Assembly: GCF_041103235.1 (NCBI RefSeq)
Contig: NZ_JBGCUN010000003.1
Coordinates: forward strand, 124,001-188,000
Reading direction: 5' to 3'
From: Yoonia sp. R2331
GTDB taxonomy: Bacteria; Pseudomonadota; Alphaproteobacteria; Rhodobacterales; Rhodobacteraceae
DNA: 64,000 nt
Shown here: positions 1 to 7,948 of the stretch, piece by piece
How positions within the stretch are numbered: the stretch's first letter is position 1
Layout of the letters: each line of letters starts with the position of its first letter
Made by a program: the position numbers and the translations under genes
The notes under the pieces: model-generated
Told to the model about the DNA's origin: nothing
Databases searched by the model: none
What the model saw: the letters and a program-made list of their open reading frames with translations, nothing else

Positions 1-758
1 CGCGGCATGATGATGCCTGTATCGGGGCAAATTTCCCAGGGTTCCGAGACGATGACAGCACGGGCGCGACCTGCGGCCTTTGCGTCGTATAGCGCCCGAT
101 CCGCACAGGCGATCACCTCTTTCAGTGGGCGCGTGTCATCCATAATGGCGCAGCCCACAGACAGGGTCATCCGAATATCCGCTGGCACACCGTCGGGTTG
201 CAATTCGATCGGTGCGCAGACTGCATCGCTCAGGGCCGCGGCATCCGGGCGCGTCGCCCCCAGATAACACAGACCAAATTCTTCGCCGCCCAATCGGCCC
301 ACGATGACATTCTCGGCTTCAAGACCGCGCAGCCTTTTCGCTACCGCTTCAAGGCAAACATCGCCGACCTCGTGGCCGTAGGTGTCATTGATGCGTTTGA
401 AAAAATCGACGTCCGCCAGCAGCACAAATGACTGCGCGTGTCGCGGGCGCGCTTGCTCGACGTCCGCCAGAAACGCACGCCTGTTGCGCAACCCGGTTAG
501 CATGTCGGTCGCGGCCAATTCTGCCAGTTTGGTCTGCAGCTTGTGTTGGTATTGGATCACTTTCAACGACAGGAATGCAGGCAGTAGCCCAATCGCCGTG
601 GTTTCGATCAATTGCCCCCGCAATCCTGACGAAAACGTCCCATACATCCCAAAGACAACAGCAATCGCCAACAGGTTCCAGAGCACCAGGCAAACAAGCA
701 ATTTGACAACAAAATCAACCGCCCCAACGGGTGCGACCGCCTTTACAATAAATTCCAT
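1..758 (-). CDS. Membrane-anchored diguanylate cyclase (GGDEF), C-terminus beyond window edge
   Basis: Makes cyclic di-GMP from two GTP. About 252 codons are visible; the stop lies left of position 1. The N-terminus (residues 15-65) is hydrophobic, probably two membrane segments, followed directly by a GGDEF domain beginning near the DMLTGLRNRRAF motif. The active-site loop is GRLGGEEF (GGEEF at residues 157-161), the active form. The positions of the RxxD inhibitory site upstream of it read AENV, so product feedback through the I-site is unlikely. No separate sensory domain is visible in this part. The ATG at 758 follows non-coding sequence. The family is clear from the motifs; input signal and target process are unknown. 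Confidence 0.9.
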   Translation of the reverse strand, partial: MEFIVKAVAPVGAVDFVVKLLVCLVLWNLLAIAVVFGMYGTFSSGLRGQLIETTAIGLLPAFLSLKVIQYQHKLQTKLAELAATDMLTGLRNRRAFLADVEQARPRHAQSFVLLADVDFFKRINDTYGHEVGDVCLEAVAKRLRGLEAENVIVGRLGGEEFGLCYLGATRPDAAALSDAVCAPIELQPDGVPADIRMTLSVGCAIMDDTRPLKEVIACADRALYDAKAAGRARAVIVSEPWEICPDTGIIMP

Positions 759-853
759 GACTGCTCCACCATGCCCTAAATCGGGACATAGCAAGGATTT
801 CCAAAGAGGGTGTTAACGCGCAATGAATCGCAGATCGCTGTCACCTTGCAAGC

Positions 854-1288
854 TTAGCCTGTGGCGATCGACACCATTTCAATCGCAAAGGTTAGATCCT
901 TGCCCGCCAGCGGATGGTTGGCGTCCAGCGTCACTTCGGTCTCTGTGACCTCGGCCACAGTCACCGGGATCACCTGCCCCTCGGGGCTTTGCATCTGCAA
1001 TTGCGTGCCGATTTCCAACGGGATGTCGGCCGGAATACCTTCGCGCGGAATTGCCTGCCGCGCCTGATCGTTCACCGGGCCATAGGCCTGATCGGCAGCG
1101 ACCTCGACCACCTTCTTGTCACCGACGGCCATGCCCGGAATTGCCGCGTCAAGACCGGGGATGATCATGCCTGCGCCGACCGCAAATTCCAGCGGATCGC
1201 GCCCCTCAGAGCTGTCAAAAACCTCGCCTCCCGCCAGTGTTCCGGTATAGTGGATCTGGACAGTATCGCCCGCTTTTGCCGTGCTCAT
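854..1288 (-). CDS. slyD: FKBP-type peptidyl-prolyl isomerase, SlyD-like
   Basis: A 144-residue cytoplasmic proline isomerase and chaperone. The FKBP fold is split as in SlyD: an N-terminal part with VQIHYTGTL and FDSSEGRDPLEFAVG (residues 10-38), then an inserted flap of about residues 70-125, then the C-terminal signature DANHPLAGKDLTFAIEM. There is no signal peptide. The histidine/cysteine-rich metal-binding tail of E. coli SlyD is absent; the protein ends in ATG shortly after the fold. It lies alone, leftward, with the diguanylate cyclase downstream in the same direction, 95 bases away. FkpB-like is the alternative name. Family assignment is firm. Confidence 0.93.
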   Translation of the reverse strand: MSTAKAGDTVQIHYTGTLAGGEVFDSSEGRDPLEFAVGAGMIIPGLDAAIPGMAVGDKKVVEVAADQAYGPVNDQARQAIPREGIPADIPLEIGTQLQMQSPEGQVIPVTVAEVTETEVTLDANHPLAGKDLTFAIEMVSIATG

Positions 1289-1644
1289 CGCTGTGTCCCT
1301 TCATATGACGTAAAGGCCGGACCCTAGCGAGCGCCGGAAAGCGATGCAAACCGGTTTCCGAAATCACATCAGCCGTCGAATATCAGACACGTAAAACGCA
1401 ACGCCAAAGGTGTAGCGAAGTCGCGGGAAACCGGCATTGCTGACCTGACCATCAGCCGCGGCGAAAGTTCGGGAAGCGCCGATTTTGGCCAGTACGGCTA
1501 AGGCCACAAATGACTGATTTAGCGCATGATCGAACCAAGCGTCGATGCCAGGCAATTCCATTCGGCTTGTCTGGAAAGGTCAGAAAAATACGGTGTCATT
1601 TTTGATTAGTCTTGTTAGGTCTCCTAAACAAAAGGACACGCACC
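1289..1644. other. Intergenic region, 356 bases, between divergent genes
   Basis: This stretch separates the leftward FKBP gene from the rightward A-T-R gene and should carry both promoters. A 65-codon leftward reading frame (1364-1561) exists but has no ribosome binding site or recognisable relatives, so I do not call it. Near the right end, TTGTTAGG and CCTAAACAA (about 1612-1631) form an imperfect inverted repeat that runs into the ribosome binding site AAAGGA of the A-T-R gene. I see no convincing sigma-70 promoter by eye. Confidence 0.6.
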
Positions 1645-4428
1645 ATGATCCCATCCCAGACTGTCGCCGATGATCTTGTCCAAGCCATCGAAAAGTTCAG
1701 TGATGCACCTGCGTTGTCTGATCGGCAACGTACAATATCCTACCGTAGGCTCGGCGCATTTGTCCAAGATCTTGGCCTGTCTCTGCAGACGCCCCAGATC
1801 ATAGGCATTTTCGGCTCTCCCGGGGTGGCAATGGCCGCAAGTGCCGTGGGCTGTGTGATTGCAGGGCGGCCCTTTGTGCACCTGGACCCTGCTATGCCGC
1901 AAATGGTTCTGCACAACATCATTTCCGAATTGCAGGTTAGTCTGGTGGTGTCGTGCCAACCCGCCCCGGCTGGCCACCTGCCGGGTGATTGTAAGGTCGT
2001 TGATGCGACGGCACTCTTGCAAGAGGAACGCGCACTAAACGAACCGTTGCGTGCAACCCCCGTGTCCCCGGATGATCCGATCTATCTTGTGGCAACATCT
2101 GGCACGACGGGGCGGCCAAAGTGCATTCCCGTGGCCCAAGACGCTGCCTTTCTGTCCTATGAATGGCGTGACGCATTTACGCCTTACCACCACGGCATAC
2201 GCGTGGGCATCTATGTGTTTGCGATTTGGGAGATGTTTCGCCCGCTGCGCAAAGGTGCCGAATTGTGGTTCCCTGATGCCAGCACATTGTTCAACCCGAG
2301 CGAACTGGCAGATTTCCTGATCGCACATAACGTCGACGAGATGCTGTTCACGCCATCGTTTTACAACACGTTCCTCACCGCGCTCGACACGACAAAGGCC
2401 AACCGCTTACCCCTTAGCCGCGTTGTTCTCAACGGAGAGGTCGTAGACGACGAACTGATCACAACATCGCTCGCGAAATTGCCGAACACCGCGTTGTGGA
2501 ACCTTTATAGCATCTGCGAAACACATGATGTCTGCATGTCGCATTTGACAGGGCCTGCGGGCGATGCCCCCGTGTCGGTTGGTGTGCCAATGGAACATCT
2601 TCGGGCCGTTATTCTGGATGAAACAGACACGCCGTGTCCCGTTGGCACATCGGGTCAGTTGCACTTTGAAGGGCCGCGAATGTTGGGACGCGGTTACATC
2701 AATCGCCCTGAAGAAACCCGTCTGCGGTTTCGTGAACTCACTATTCAAGGACGCAAGACACGGCTCTATGATACAGGTGATCAGGCTTGGGTCGATGACA
2801 CGGGCGCGCTGCACATCGAAGGGCGCATTGCCCATATGCTCAAACTCCGTGGGTTTTCGATCCAAACGCGGGAACTGACCGATACGTTGCGCGAAAAACT
2901 ATCCTTTTCCAGCGCTGCACCATGGGTGGCGGACGTCGGAACACGCGGCCCAAGCCTGATCTTTTACTATGCCGCGGATGCCACTCAGGCACTGGCCAAT
3001 AAAGATAGATGGGGACTGACGGCAGGCACAAATCGCATCCCGCCTGACTTTGCCGCCGAGCTGCGCGAGGTGTTGCCGGCCTATTGTGTGCCGTCGTTTT
3101 TGGTGCAAATGGATGCGCTGCCCCTGCATCCGGTCTCTGGCAAGGCAAACATGCGCGCCTTGCCGGTGGTCAAAGATGACGCCGACCCTGAAAGCGCCGC
3201 TGAGGATGCCGTGATTGCCGCCGCCGCAACCGCGATGGGGTGCGCGCCATCGCAGATTGATCCCGCGCTTAGCTTTCATGACCAAGGCGGTGACAGCTTG
3301 ATGTGTGTCACCTTGATGCTTGAGCTGGAAAAGGCTTACCGACGCCCCATCGACTTTGAACTCGCCATGAATGTGCCGCTGCACAGGCTTGATCAGTTAA
3401 TGACGCAAGAGGCCGATACGCCTGCGCCCACAGACACTTTTGACCGTCCCGGCATTTTGCTGACCGGCGTTACCGGGTTTCTTGGTGGTCATGTTTTGGC
3501 CCGTGCGGCGCGCGATCTTCCCGCAGGAGAGGTGATCTATTGCCTCGTCCGTGACAAAAATCGTGGTGCACGTGATCGGCTGGACGAAGTCGCGCAGACC
3601 AATGGTGTCGCGCCTGATCGCTACGTGATGGTTCCGGGAACGCTGGATGCGCCCGACTTCGGCCTTGATCCATCCCCGGCCAAAGCACTGGCAGCCTCTG
3701 TCAGACAGGTTGTTCATTGCGCGGCGATGGTGAACCTCGCCATTGGGCGCGCTGAGATGCTGGACTGGTCGGCACGTGGCATGGACACGGTTTTGCAGTT
3801 TTGTCGCGATGCAAATGCAGACCTGCGCTTTACCTCCTCCAGTTCGGTTTTTCCCGATCGCGGAGGCCCCTGGCCAGAAGCACCCGCCAAGCTGTGGGAC
3901 GATATCACAGGCTACGGCGCTGCAAAAATTGCGGCAGAAACAGCGATCCGTGTTTCGGGTATTTCCGCCGCGATTGTCCGGCTGCCGTCGCTTTACGATC
4001 TGGATGCCCCAAACCCGCGCGACATTTATGAAATCATCCTAGAGGCATCTTTGCAGGCCGGTCACATGCCGCAATCACTGACCTTTCCAATGACCGACGT
4101 GACCGCTACCGCGGGGTTCCTCCTTGGCCCTATCACGGCAACAGATATTCCGATTTACAACCTGATGGCGGATACATCCATCACGCCCACTGATTTCAAC
4201 GCGTTACCTGTCGGTGACTGGCTGGCCACTGTTGATCTTGACCCCGGCATTGCAAATGTGATCGCCAATTTTCCCGAAACGTTGCAGGCCGATGCGTCCT
4301 TTGCCAACACGGCTGCCCGCAACGCGTGGGCCCGCATATCAGACCGCCCCTACAGCGCCATCAGTGATGGTAAAGCGCTCCTGTCGCAACGCAGATCGGC
4401 CTACCAAAGCGCGCCCGCGTTGACTTGA
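1645..4428 (+). CDS. Stand-alone A-T-R NRPS-like enzyme (adenylation, carrier, thioester reductase)
   Basis: A 927-residue protein that should activate a carboxylic acid with ATP, load it on a phosphopantetheine arm and release it by reduction to an aldehyde or alcohol. Adenylation domain: TSGTTGRPK (A3), NLYSICETH (A5), LYDTGDQAW (A7), GRIAHMLKLRGF (A8) and the catalytic-lysine region PVSGKANMRAL (A10). Carrier domain: FHDQGGDSL with Ser551 as the attachment site. Reductase domain from about residue 600: GVTGFLGG, and Tyr757/Lys761 in GYGAAK. There is no condensation domain. In the A4 region (YVFAIWEMF) the residue aligned with the amino-group-binding Asp of GrsA is Val191, which suggests a substrate that is not an alpha-amino acid. 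The ATG at 1645 is chosen over an upstream in-frame ATG at 1612 because AAAGGA precedes it at good spacing. The substrate is unknown. Confidence 0.88.
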   Translation: MIPSQTVADDLVQAIEKFSDAPALSDRQRTISYRRLGAFVQDLGLSLQTPQIIGIFGSPGVAMAASAVGCVIAGRPFVHLDPAMPQMVLHNIISELQVSLVVSCQPAPAGHLPGDCKVVDATALLQEERALNEPLRATPVSPDDPIYLVATSGTTGRPKCIPVAQDAAFLSYEWRDAFTPYHHGIRVGIYVFAIWEMFRPLRKGAELWFPDASTLFNPSELADFLIAHNVDEMLFTPSFYNTFLTALDTTKANRLPLSRVVLNGEVVDDELITTSLAKLPNTALWNLYSICETHDVCMSHLTGPAGDAPVSVGVPMEHLRAVILDETDTPCPVGTSGQLHFEGPRMLGRGYINRPEETRLRFRELTIQGRKTRLYDTGDQAWVDDTGALHIEGRIAHMLKLRGFSIQTRELTDTLREKLSFSSAAPWVADVGTRGPSLIFYYAADATQALANKDRWGLTAGTNRIPPDFAAELREVLPAYCVPSFLVQMDALPLHPVSGKANMRALPVVKDDADPESAAEDAVIAAAATAMGCAPSQIDPALSFHDQGGDSLMCVTLMLELEKAYRRPIDFELAMNVPLHRLDQLMTQEADTPAPTDTFDRPGILLTGVTGFLGGHVLARAARDLPAGEVIYCLVRDKNRGARDRLDEVAQTNGVAPDRYVMVPGTLDAPDFGLDPSPAKALAASVRQVVHCAAMVNLAIGRAEMLDWSARGMDTVLQFCRDANADLRFTSSSSVFPDRGGPWPEAPAKLWDDITGYGAAKIAAETAIRVSGISAAIVRLPSLYDLDAPNPRDIYEIILEASLQAGHMPQSLTFPMTDVTATAGFLLGPITATDIPIYNLMADTSITPTDFNALPVGDWLATVDLDPGIANVIANFPETLQADASFANTAARNAWARISDRPYSAISDGKALLSQRRSAYQSAPALT

Positions 4429-5174
4429 TAGTCCTCCATCGTCAATGCGCGCGCCGCATCACTGACAAGGAACGCGGCCAGCTCTGCGACCTCGGTGGGT
4501 TGCACAAGCTGGTTCTGTGGATTGGACTTGGCGTATTCGGCGCGCACGGCGTCCAGGCTTTGACCTGTCGCCTTTATGTCTGCATCAATGAACCGGCGTA
4601 GCATTTCGGTCTCCACCCAAGTCGGGCTGATCGAAACGCAGGTAACCCCATGTGCCGCGCCCTCAAGGCTGACACATCGGCCCAACCCCAAAAGCCCTGC
4701 TTTAGATGTACAATAGGCGGCGTTATTCGCCATCCCGTTGTGCGCAGCCACCGACGCAATATTGACGATCCGGCCCCAGCCTGCACGTTTCATGTGGGGG
4801 ATCACGGCGCGGATTGTACGGAAGGATCCGCTAAGGTTAGTGTCGATATGATCGTCCCAAACCTTGTCCGAATGATCGATGACCGCCGCCTCTTCGTAGA
4901 CACCTGCCGCGTTGACCAAAATATCAACGCCGCCATGGGTCGCAGCGACCTCGGCCACGAACGCATCAACGCTTTCGCTGGATCGCACATCCAAGGCGGC
5001 CGCATGAATGTTTGCGTGATCGGCACCAAGAACGTCGCGAACATGGGCGTTATCTGCAGCACGACGCGCGCCCACAACAACAGTCGTTGCGTCTCTCGCC
5101 AGACGGCGTGCGATTGCAAGCCCCATGCCTGAAAGCCCGCCAGTCACGATTGCCGTCCTGTTGCCGTTTTTCAT
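4401..5174 (-). CDS. Short-chain dehydrogenase/reductase (classical SDR)
   Basis: A 257-residue NAD(P)-dependent oxidoreductase. The cofactor motif TGGLSGMG is at residues 11-18, NAAG at 88-91, the active-site Asn at 113, Ser at 141 and YCTSK with Tyr154/Lys158, so the full catalytic set is present. It most resembles 3-hydroxybutyrate or 3-oxoacyl-ACP dehydrogenase-like SDRs, but the substrate cannot be told. It is convergent with the A-T-R gene and their 3' ends overlap by 28 bases (4401-4428). An aldehyde/alcohol step related to the A-T-R product is possible but is only inferred from position, since the two genes do not share a transcript. Confidence 0.9.
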   Translation of the reverse strand: MKNGNRTAIVTGGLSGMGLAIARRLARDATTVVVGARRAADNAHVRDVLGADHANIHAAALDVRSSESVDAFVAEVAATHGGVDILVNAAGVYEEAAVIDHSDKVWDDHIDTNLSGSFRTIRAVIPHMKRAGWGRIVNIASVAAHNGMANNAAYCTSKAGLLGLGRCVSLEGAAHGVTCVSISPTWVETEMLRRFIDADIKATGQSLDAVRAEYAKSNPQNQLVQPTEVAELAAFLVSDAARALTMEDYQVNAGALW

Positions 5175-5499
5175 GCTGATTGTCCTCTGCTCAGGTTATC
5201 CATCACAGACCACCTAAGCGAAACGCAGGAGGTCTGCATCGGAAAACTGACTTGGTCAATTCTCATCTTTGCTTGTCCGGGCAAAGAACGAAAATCTGAA
5301 AGGGGCCATTTGATCGAAGAAACCAAATGGCAGGAACGTCCGCGTCTGGCTCATTCAAGAACCCGCACGGAACGGATGGAACCTCATCGCATGACGTGAC
5401 GCCGTTCATGGATCGGACGAGAAAAATCGGCGCTTCGCATCAAAGGTCTGGGACGTTCCACAGGACCGTGTTTATCTGGTCCCATCGAAAGGACTGTTC
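5175..5499. other. Intergenic region, 325 bases, between divergent SDR and dehalogenase genes
   Basis: This must hold the promoter of the leftward SDR gene and the promoter of the rightward eight-gene run that starts at 5500. The only structure I noticed is the inverted repeat GCCATTTG (5305-5312) / CAAATGGC (5324-5331) with an 11-base spacer, which could be an operator or a hairpin. The region just before 5500 contains AAAGGA as a ribosome binding site. I see no gene in it. Confidence 0.5.
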
Positions 5500-6177
5500 A
5501 TGCCCATCACCACTTGTGTCTTTGACGCCTACGGCACGCTTTTTGATGTCAACGCCGCCGCGCGGGTGCTGGCGGCAGAGCCGGGGCAGGATGCGCTGGC
5601 TGCCGTCTGGCCGCAGCTTGCTGCCCATTGGCGCGCCAAGCAGCTGGAATACACCTGGCTTCGGGCCACCGCCGGGCGGCATACTGACTTCTGGCAAGTG
5701 ACACAGGATGGTCTTGACTGGGCGATGGAGGCATGCGCACTGGCAAACCCCGAACTGCGCGAACGCCTTTTGGCACTTTACTGGCAACTGCCCGCTTACC
5801 CAGAGGTGCCGGTGATGCTGGACACCCTCAAAACCAAGGGCCTGCGCACCGCGATCTTGTCCAATGGATCGCCTGAAATGCTCAAAGGTGCGGTTGACAG
5901 TGCGGGCATTGCTACCCTGCTGGACGCCACACTGTCGGTCGAGGATGTGGGCGTCTTCAAACCCCATGACAGCGTCTATGACCTTGTGCAGAAACGCTTT
6001 TCCGGTGACCGTGCGGATGTGCTTTTTGTATCTTCCAACGGCTGGGATGCCTGTGCGGCGGCGGGTTACGGCTTTACCACGGTCTGGGTCAACCGCGCGG
6101 CCGCGCCGATGGACCGGCTTTATGCGCAGCCTCAACATGTGCTGGGCGATCTGACCAGCATCCCGGACCTGACATGA
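5500..6177 (+). CDS. HAD-superfamily hydrolase, L-2-haloacid dehalogenase type (haloacid dehalogenase type II)
   Basis: A 225-residue HAD enzyme. The nucleophile Asp9 lies in FDAYGTLFD, followed by the motif II region ILSNGSP and the SSNGWD motif near residue 172 that is typical of L-2-haloacid dehalogenases. These enzymes replace the halogen of short 2-haloacids by hydroxyl; related HADs act on phosphates, so the substrate is not proven. A ribosome binding site AAAGGA precedes the ATG. The gene opens a run of six genes joined by overlaps: its stop overlaps the next start in ATGA at 6174-6177. Confidence 0.87.
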   Translation: MPITTCVFDAYGTLFDVNAAARVLAAEPGQDALAAVWPQLAAHWRAKQLEYTWLRATAGRHTDFWQVTQDGLDWAMEACALANPELRERLLALYWQLPAYPEVPVMLDTLKTKGLRTAILSNGSPEMLKGAVDSAGIATLLDATLSVEDVGVFKPHDSVYDLVQKRFSGDRADVLFVSSNGWDACAAAGYGFTTVWVNRAAAPMDRLYAQPQHVLGDLTSIPDLT

Positions 6178-6986
6178 CCTTCACTGCACCTGACGGCACC
6201 CGTCTGCACTATGCCGACGAAGGCACCGGGACACCGGTGATCGCGCTGGCCGGGCTGACCCGGAACGGGACCGACTTCAACCACGTCGCACCGCATCTGA
6301 ACTGCCGCCTGATCCGATTGGATTATCGTGGACGCGGGCAATCCGATTGGGCCGACCCCGGCACCTATTCGATCCCTGTTGAAGCGCAGGATGCTCTGGC
6401 GCTGATGGACCACCTTGGGCTGGACAAGGCCGCCATCCTTGGCACCTCGCGCGGCGGACTGATCGCGATGGTGCTGGCTGCCACGGCCAAGGACCGGCTG
6501 CTGGGCGTGGCGCTCAATGACATCGGGCCAGAGATCGCGCAAACCGGTCTGGACGTCATCAAGAACTATATCGGCAAGCCGCTGCCCTTCAAAACCTATG
6601 CTGAGGCCGCTGAATTTCGCGCCCGCAATTGGGTGCACTTCAAAGGCGTGCCCATGTCGCGCTGGTTGGAAGAGGTGGAACAGCAATACGCCGCCACCGA
6701 TACCGGTCTGGACCTGCGCTATGACCCCAAATTGCGCGACGCGGTGCTGGAAGCAGGCGCGCAACCTACCCCCGACCTCTGGCCGCTCTTTGATGCGCTG
6801 GCGGGCCTGCCGCTGGCGCTGATCCGGGGCGCAAACTCTGACCTTTTGACCGCGGCGACGGCTGCCGACATGCGGGCCCGTCGCCCCGACATGACTTTTG
6901 CCGAAGTTCCTGATCGCGGCCATGTGCCATTTCTGGATGAACCCGCCGCGCTGACGGCGCTACACACTTGGTTGGACGCCCTATGA
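6174..6986 (+). CDS. Alpha/beta hydrolase
   Basis: A 270-residue alpha/beta-hydrolase fold enzyme with no signal peptide. The nucleophile elbow is GTSRGG with Ser92, the acid is probably Asp223 and the base is His250 in DRGHVPFLDEP. The motif LDYRGRGQSDWA before the elbow is typical of the family. The substrate cannot be inferred; esters, lactones and C-C bonds are all possible for this fold. It is coupled by 4-base overlaps to the dehalogenase before it and to the PLP enzyme after it, so the three are probably made together. Confidence 0.87.
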   Translation: MTFTAPDGTRLHYADEGTGTPVIALAGLTRNGTDFNHVAPHLNCRLIRLDYRGRGQSDWADPGTYSIPVEAQDALALMDHLGLDKAAILGTSRGGLIAMVLAATAKDRLLGVALNDIGPEIAQTGLDVIKNYIGKPLPFKTYAEAAEFRARNWVHFKGVPMSRWLEEVEQQYAATDTGLDLRYDPKLRDAVLEAGAQPTPDLWPLFDALAGLPLALIRGANSDLLTAATAADMRARRPDMTFAEVPDRGHVPFLDEPAALTALHTWLDAL

Positions 6987-7948
6987 ACATCGACATGATC
7001 CGCGCCGCCGCGACCCGCCTTCAGGGCCACGCTCGCGTTACCCCGCTCTTGACTTCGCCGTTTCTGGACCAGATCGCAGGCCGTCCGGTCTATGTGAAAG
7101 CCGAATGCCTGCAACACACCGGCAGCTTCAAGTTTCGCGGCGGCTGGTCGGCGGTGTCGGCCCTGACATCCGAACAACGAACCAAGGGCGTGATCGCGTT
7201 CTCGTCGGGCAATCACGCGCAAGGCGTTGCCATGGCCGCTCGCGCCCATGATGCCCCTGCCGTCATCGTCATGCCCGCCGATGCCCCCGCTGTGAAAGTC
7301 GCCAACACCCGCGCATTGGGGGCCGATGTGGTGCTCTACGACCGCGAGACCGAAAGCCGCGAGGCGATTGGCGAGGCGATTGCCTCTGAACGCGGCCTGA
7401 CCCTGATCCGCCCCTATGACGAACCGCAGGTGATCGCCGGCCAAGGCACGTGCGGGCTGGAAGTGGCTGCGCAAGCCGCCGCACACGGCGTGACCGACGC
7501 ACAGGTGCTGGTCTGTTGCGGCGGTGGTGGGCTCACGTCAGGCATCGCACTGGCACTGGCCGCTGATGCGCCTGATATGACAGTCCACCCCTGCGAACCG
7601 CAGGGATTTGACGACGTGGCCCGCTCTCTTGCTGCCGGGGCGATCCAGCGGAACAACCAACTGAGCGGGTCAATCTGTGACGCCATCGTCACGCCTCAGC
7701 CCGGTGATCTGACATTTCCCATCATGCAGGCCCATTGCGGACCGGGGCTTGTGGTTAGCGAAGACGATTGCCTGCGTGCCATGGGCCTTGCCTTTGAACG
7801 CCTGCGCATCGTGGTCGAACCCGGAGGTGCTGCCGCCCTTGCCGCCGCCCTTTTTCATTCTGACAGCGACCGCCCTGTCATCGCTGTCACCACGGGCGGC
7901 AACGTCGATGCGGCCATGTTCGCCCGCGCATTGGAGACCCTGACATGA
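6983..7948 (+). CDS. PLP-dependent threonine/serine ammonia-lyase family enzyme
   Basis: A 321-residue fold-type II PLP enzyme. The cofactor lysine is Lys50 in GSFKFRGG; SSGNHAQG (residues 74-81) contacts the substrate carboxylate and the glycine loop GGGGLTSG begins at 180. It has no C-terminal ACT regulatory domain, so it matches catabolic or biodegradative dehydratases, serine racemases and 3-hydroxyaspartate dehydratases rather than feedback-inhibited IlvA. The start at 6983 (MNIDMI), which overlaps the previous stop in ATGA, is preferred to an in-frame ATG five codons upstream. It also overlaps the next gene by 4 bases. The exact substrate is uncertain. Confidence 0.88.
   Translation: MNIDMIRAAATRLQGHARVTPLLTSPFLDQIAGRPVYVKAECLQHTGSFKFRGGWSAVSALTSEQRTKGVIAFSSGNHAQGVAMAARAHDAPAVIVMPADAPAVKVANTRALGADVVLYDRETESREAIGEAIASERGLTLIRPYDEPQVIAGQGTCGLEVAAQAAAHGVTDAQVLVCCGGGGLTSGIALALAADAPDMTVHPCEPQGFDDVARSLAAGAIQRNNQLSGSICDAIVTPQPGDLTFPIMQAHCGPGLVVSEDDCLRAMGLAFERLRIVVEPGGAAALAAALFHSDSDRPVIAVTTGGNVDAAMFARALETLT

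Noticed and set aside
1364-1561. Leftward 65-codon reading frame between the FKBP and A-T-R genes
   Set aside because: No ribosome binding site, no recognisable domain, and it fills a divergent promoter region; more likely chance in GC-rich DNA.
5305-5331. GCCATTTG/CAAATGGC inverted repeat as a terminator
   Set aside because: It lies in a divergent promoter region with no gene ending there and no T-run; at most an operator.
5327-5499. Possible small gene upstream of the dehalogenase gene
   Set aside because: The frame continues out of phase into the dehalogenase gene, with low-information sequence and no ribosome binding site.
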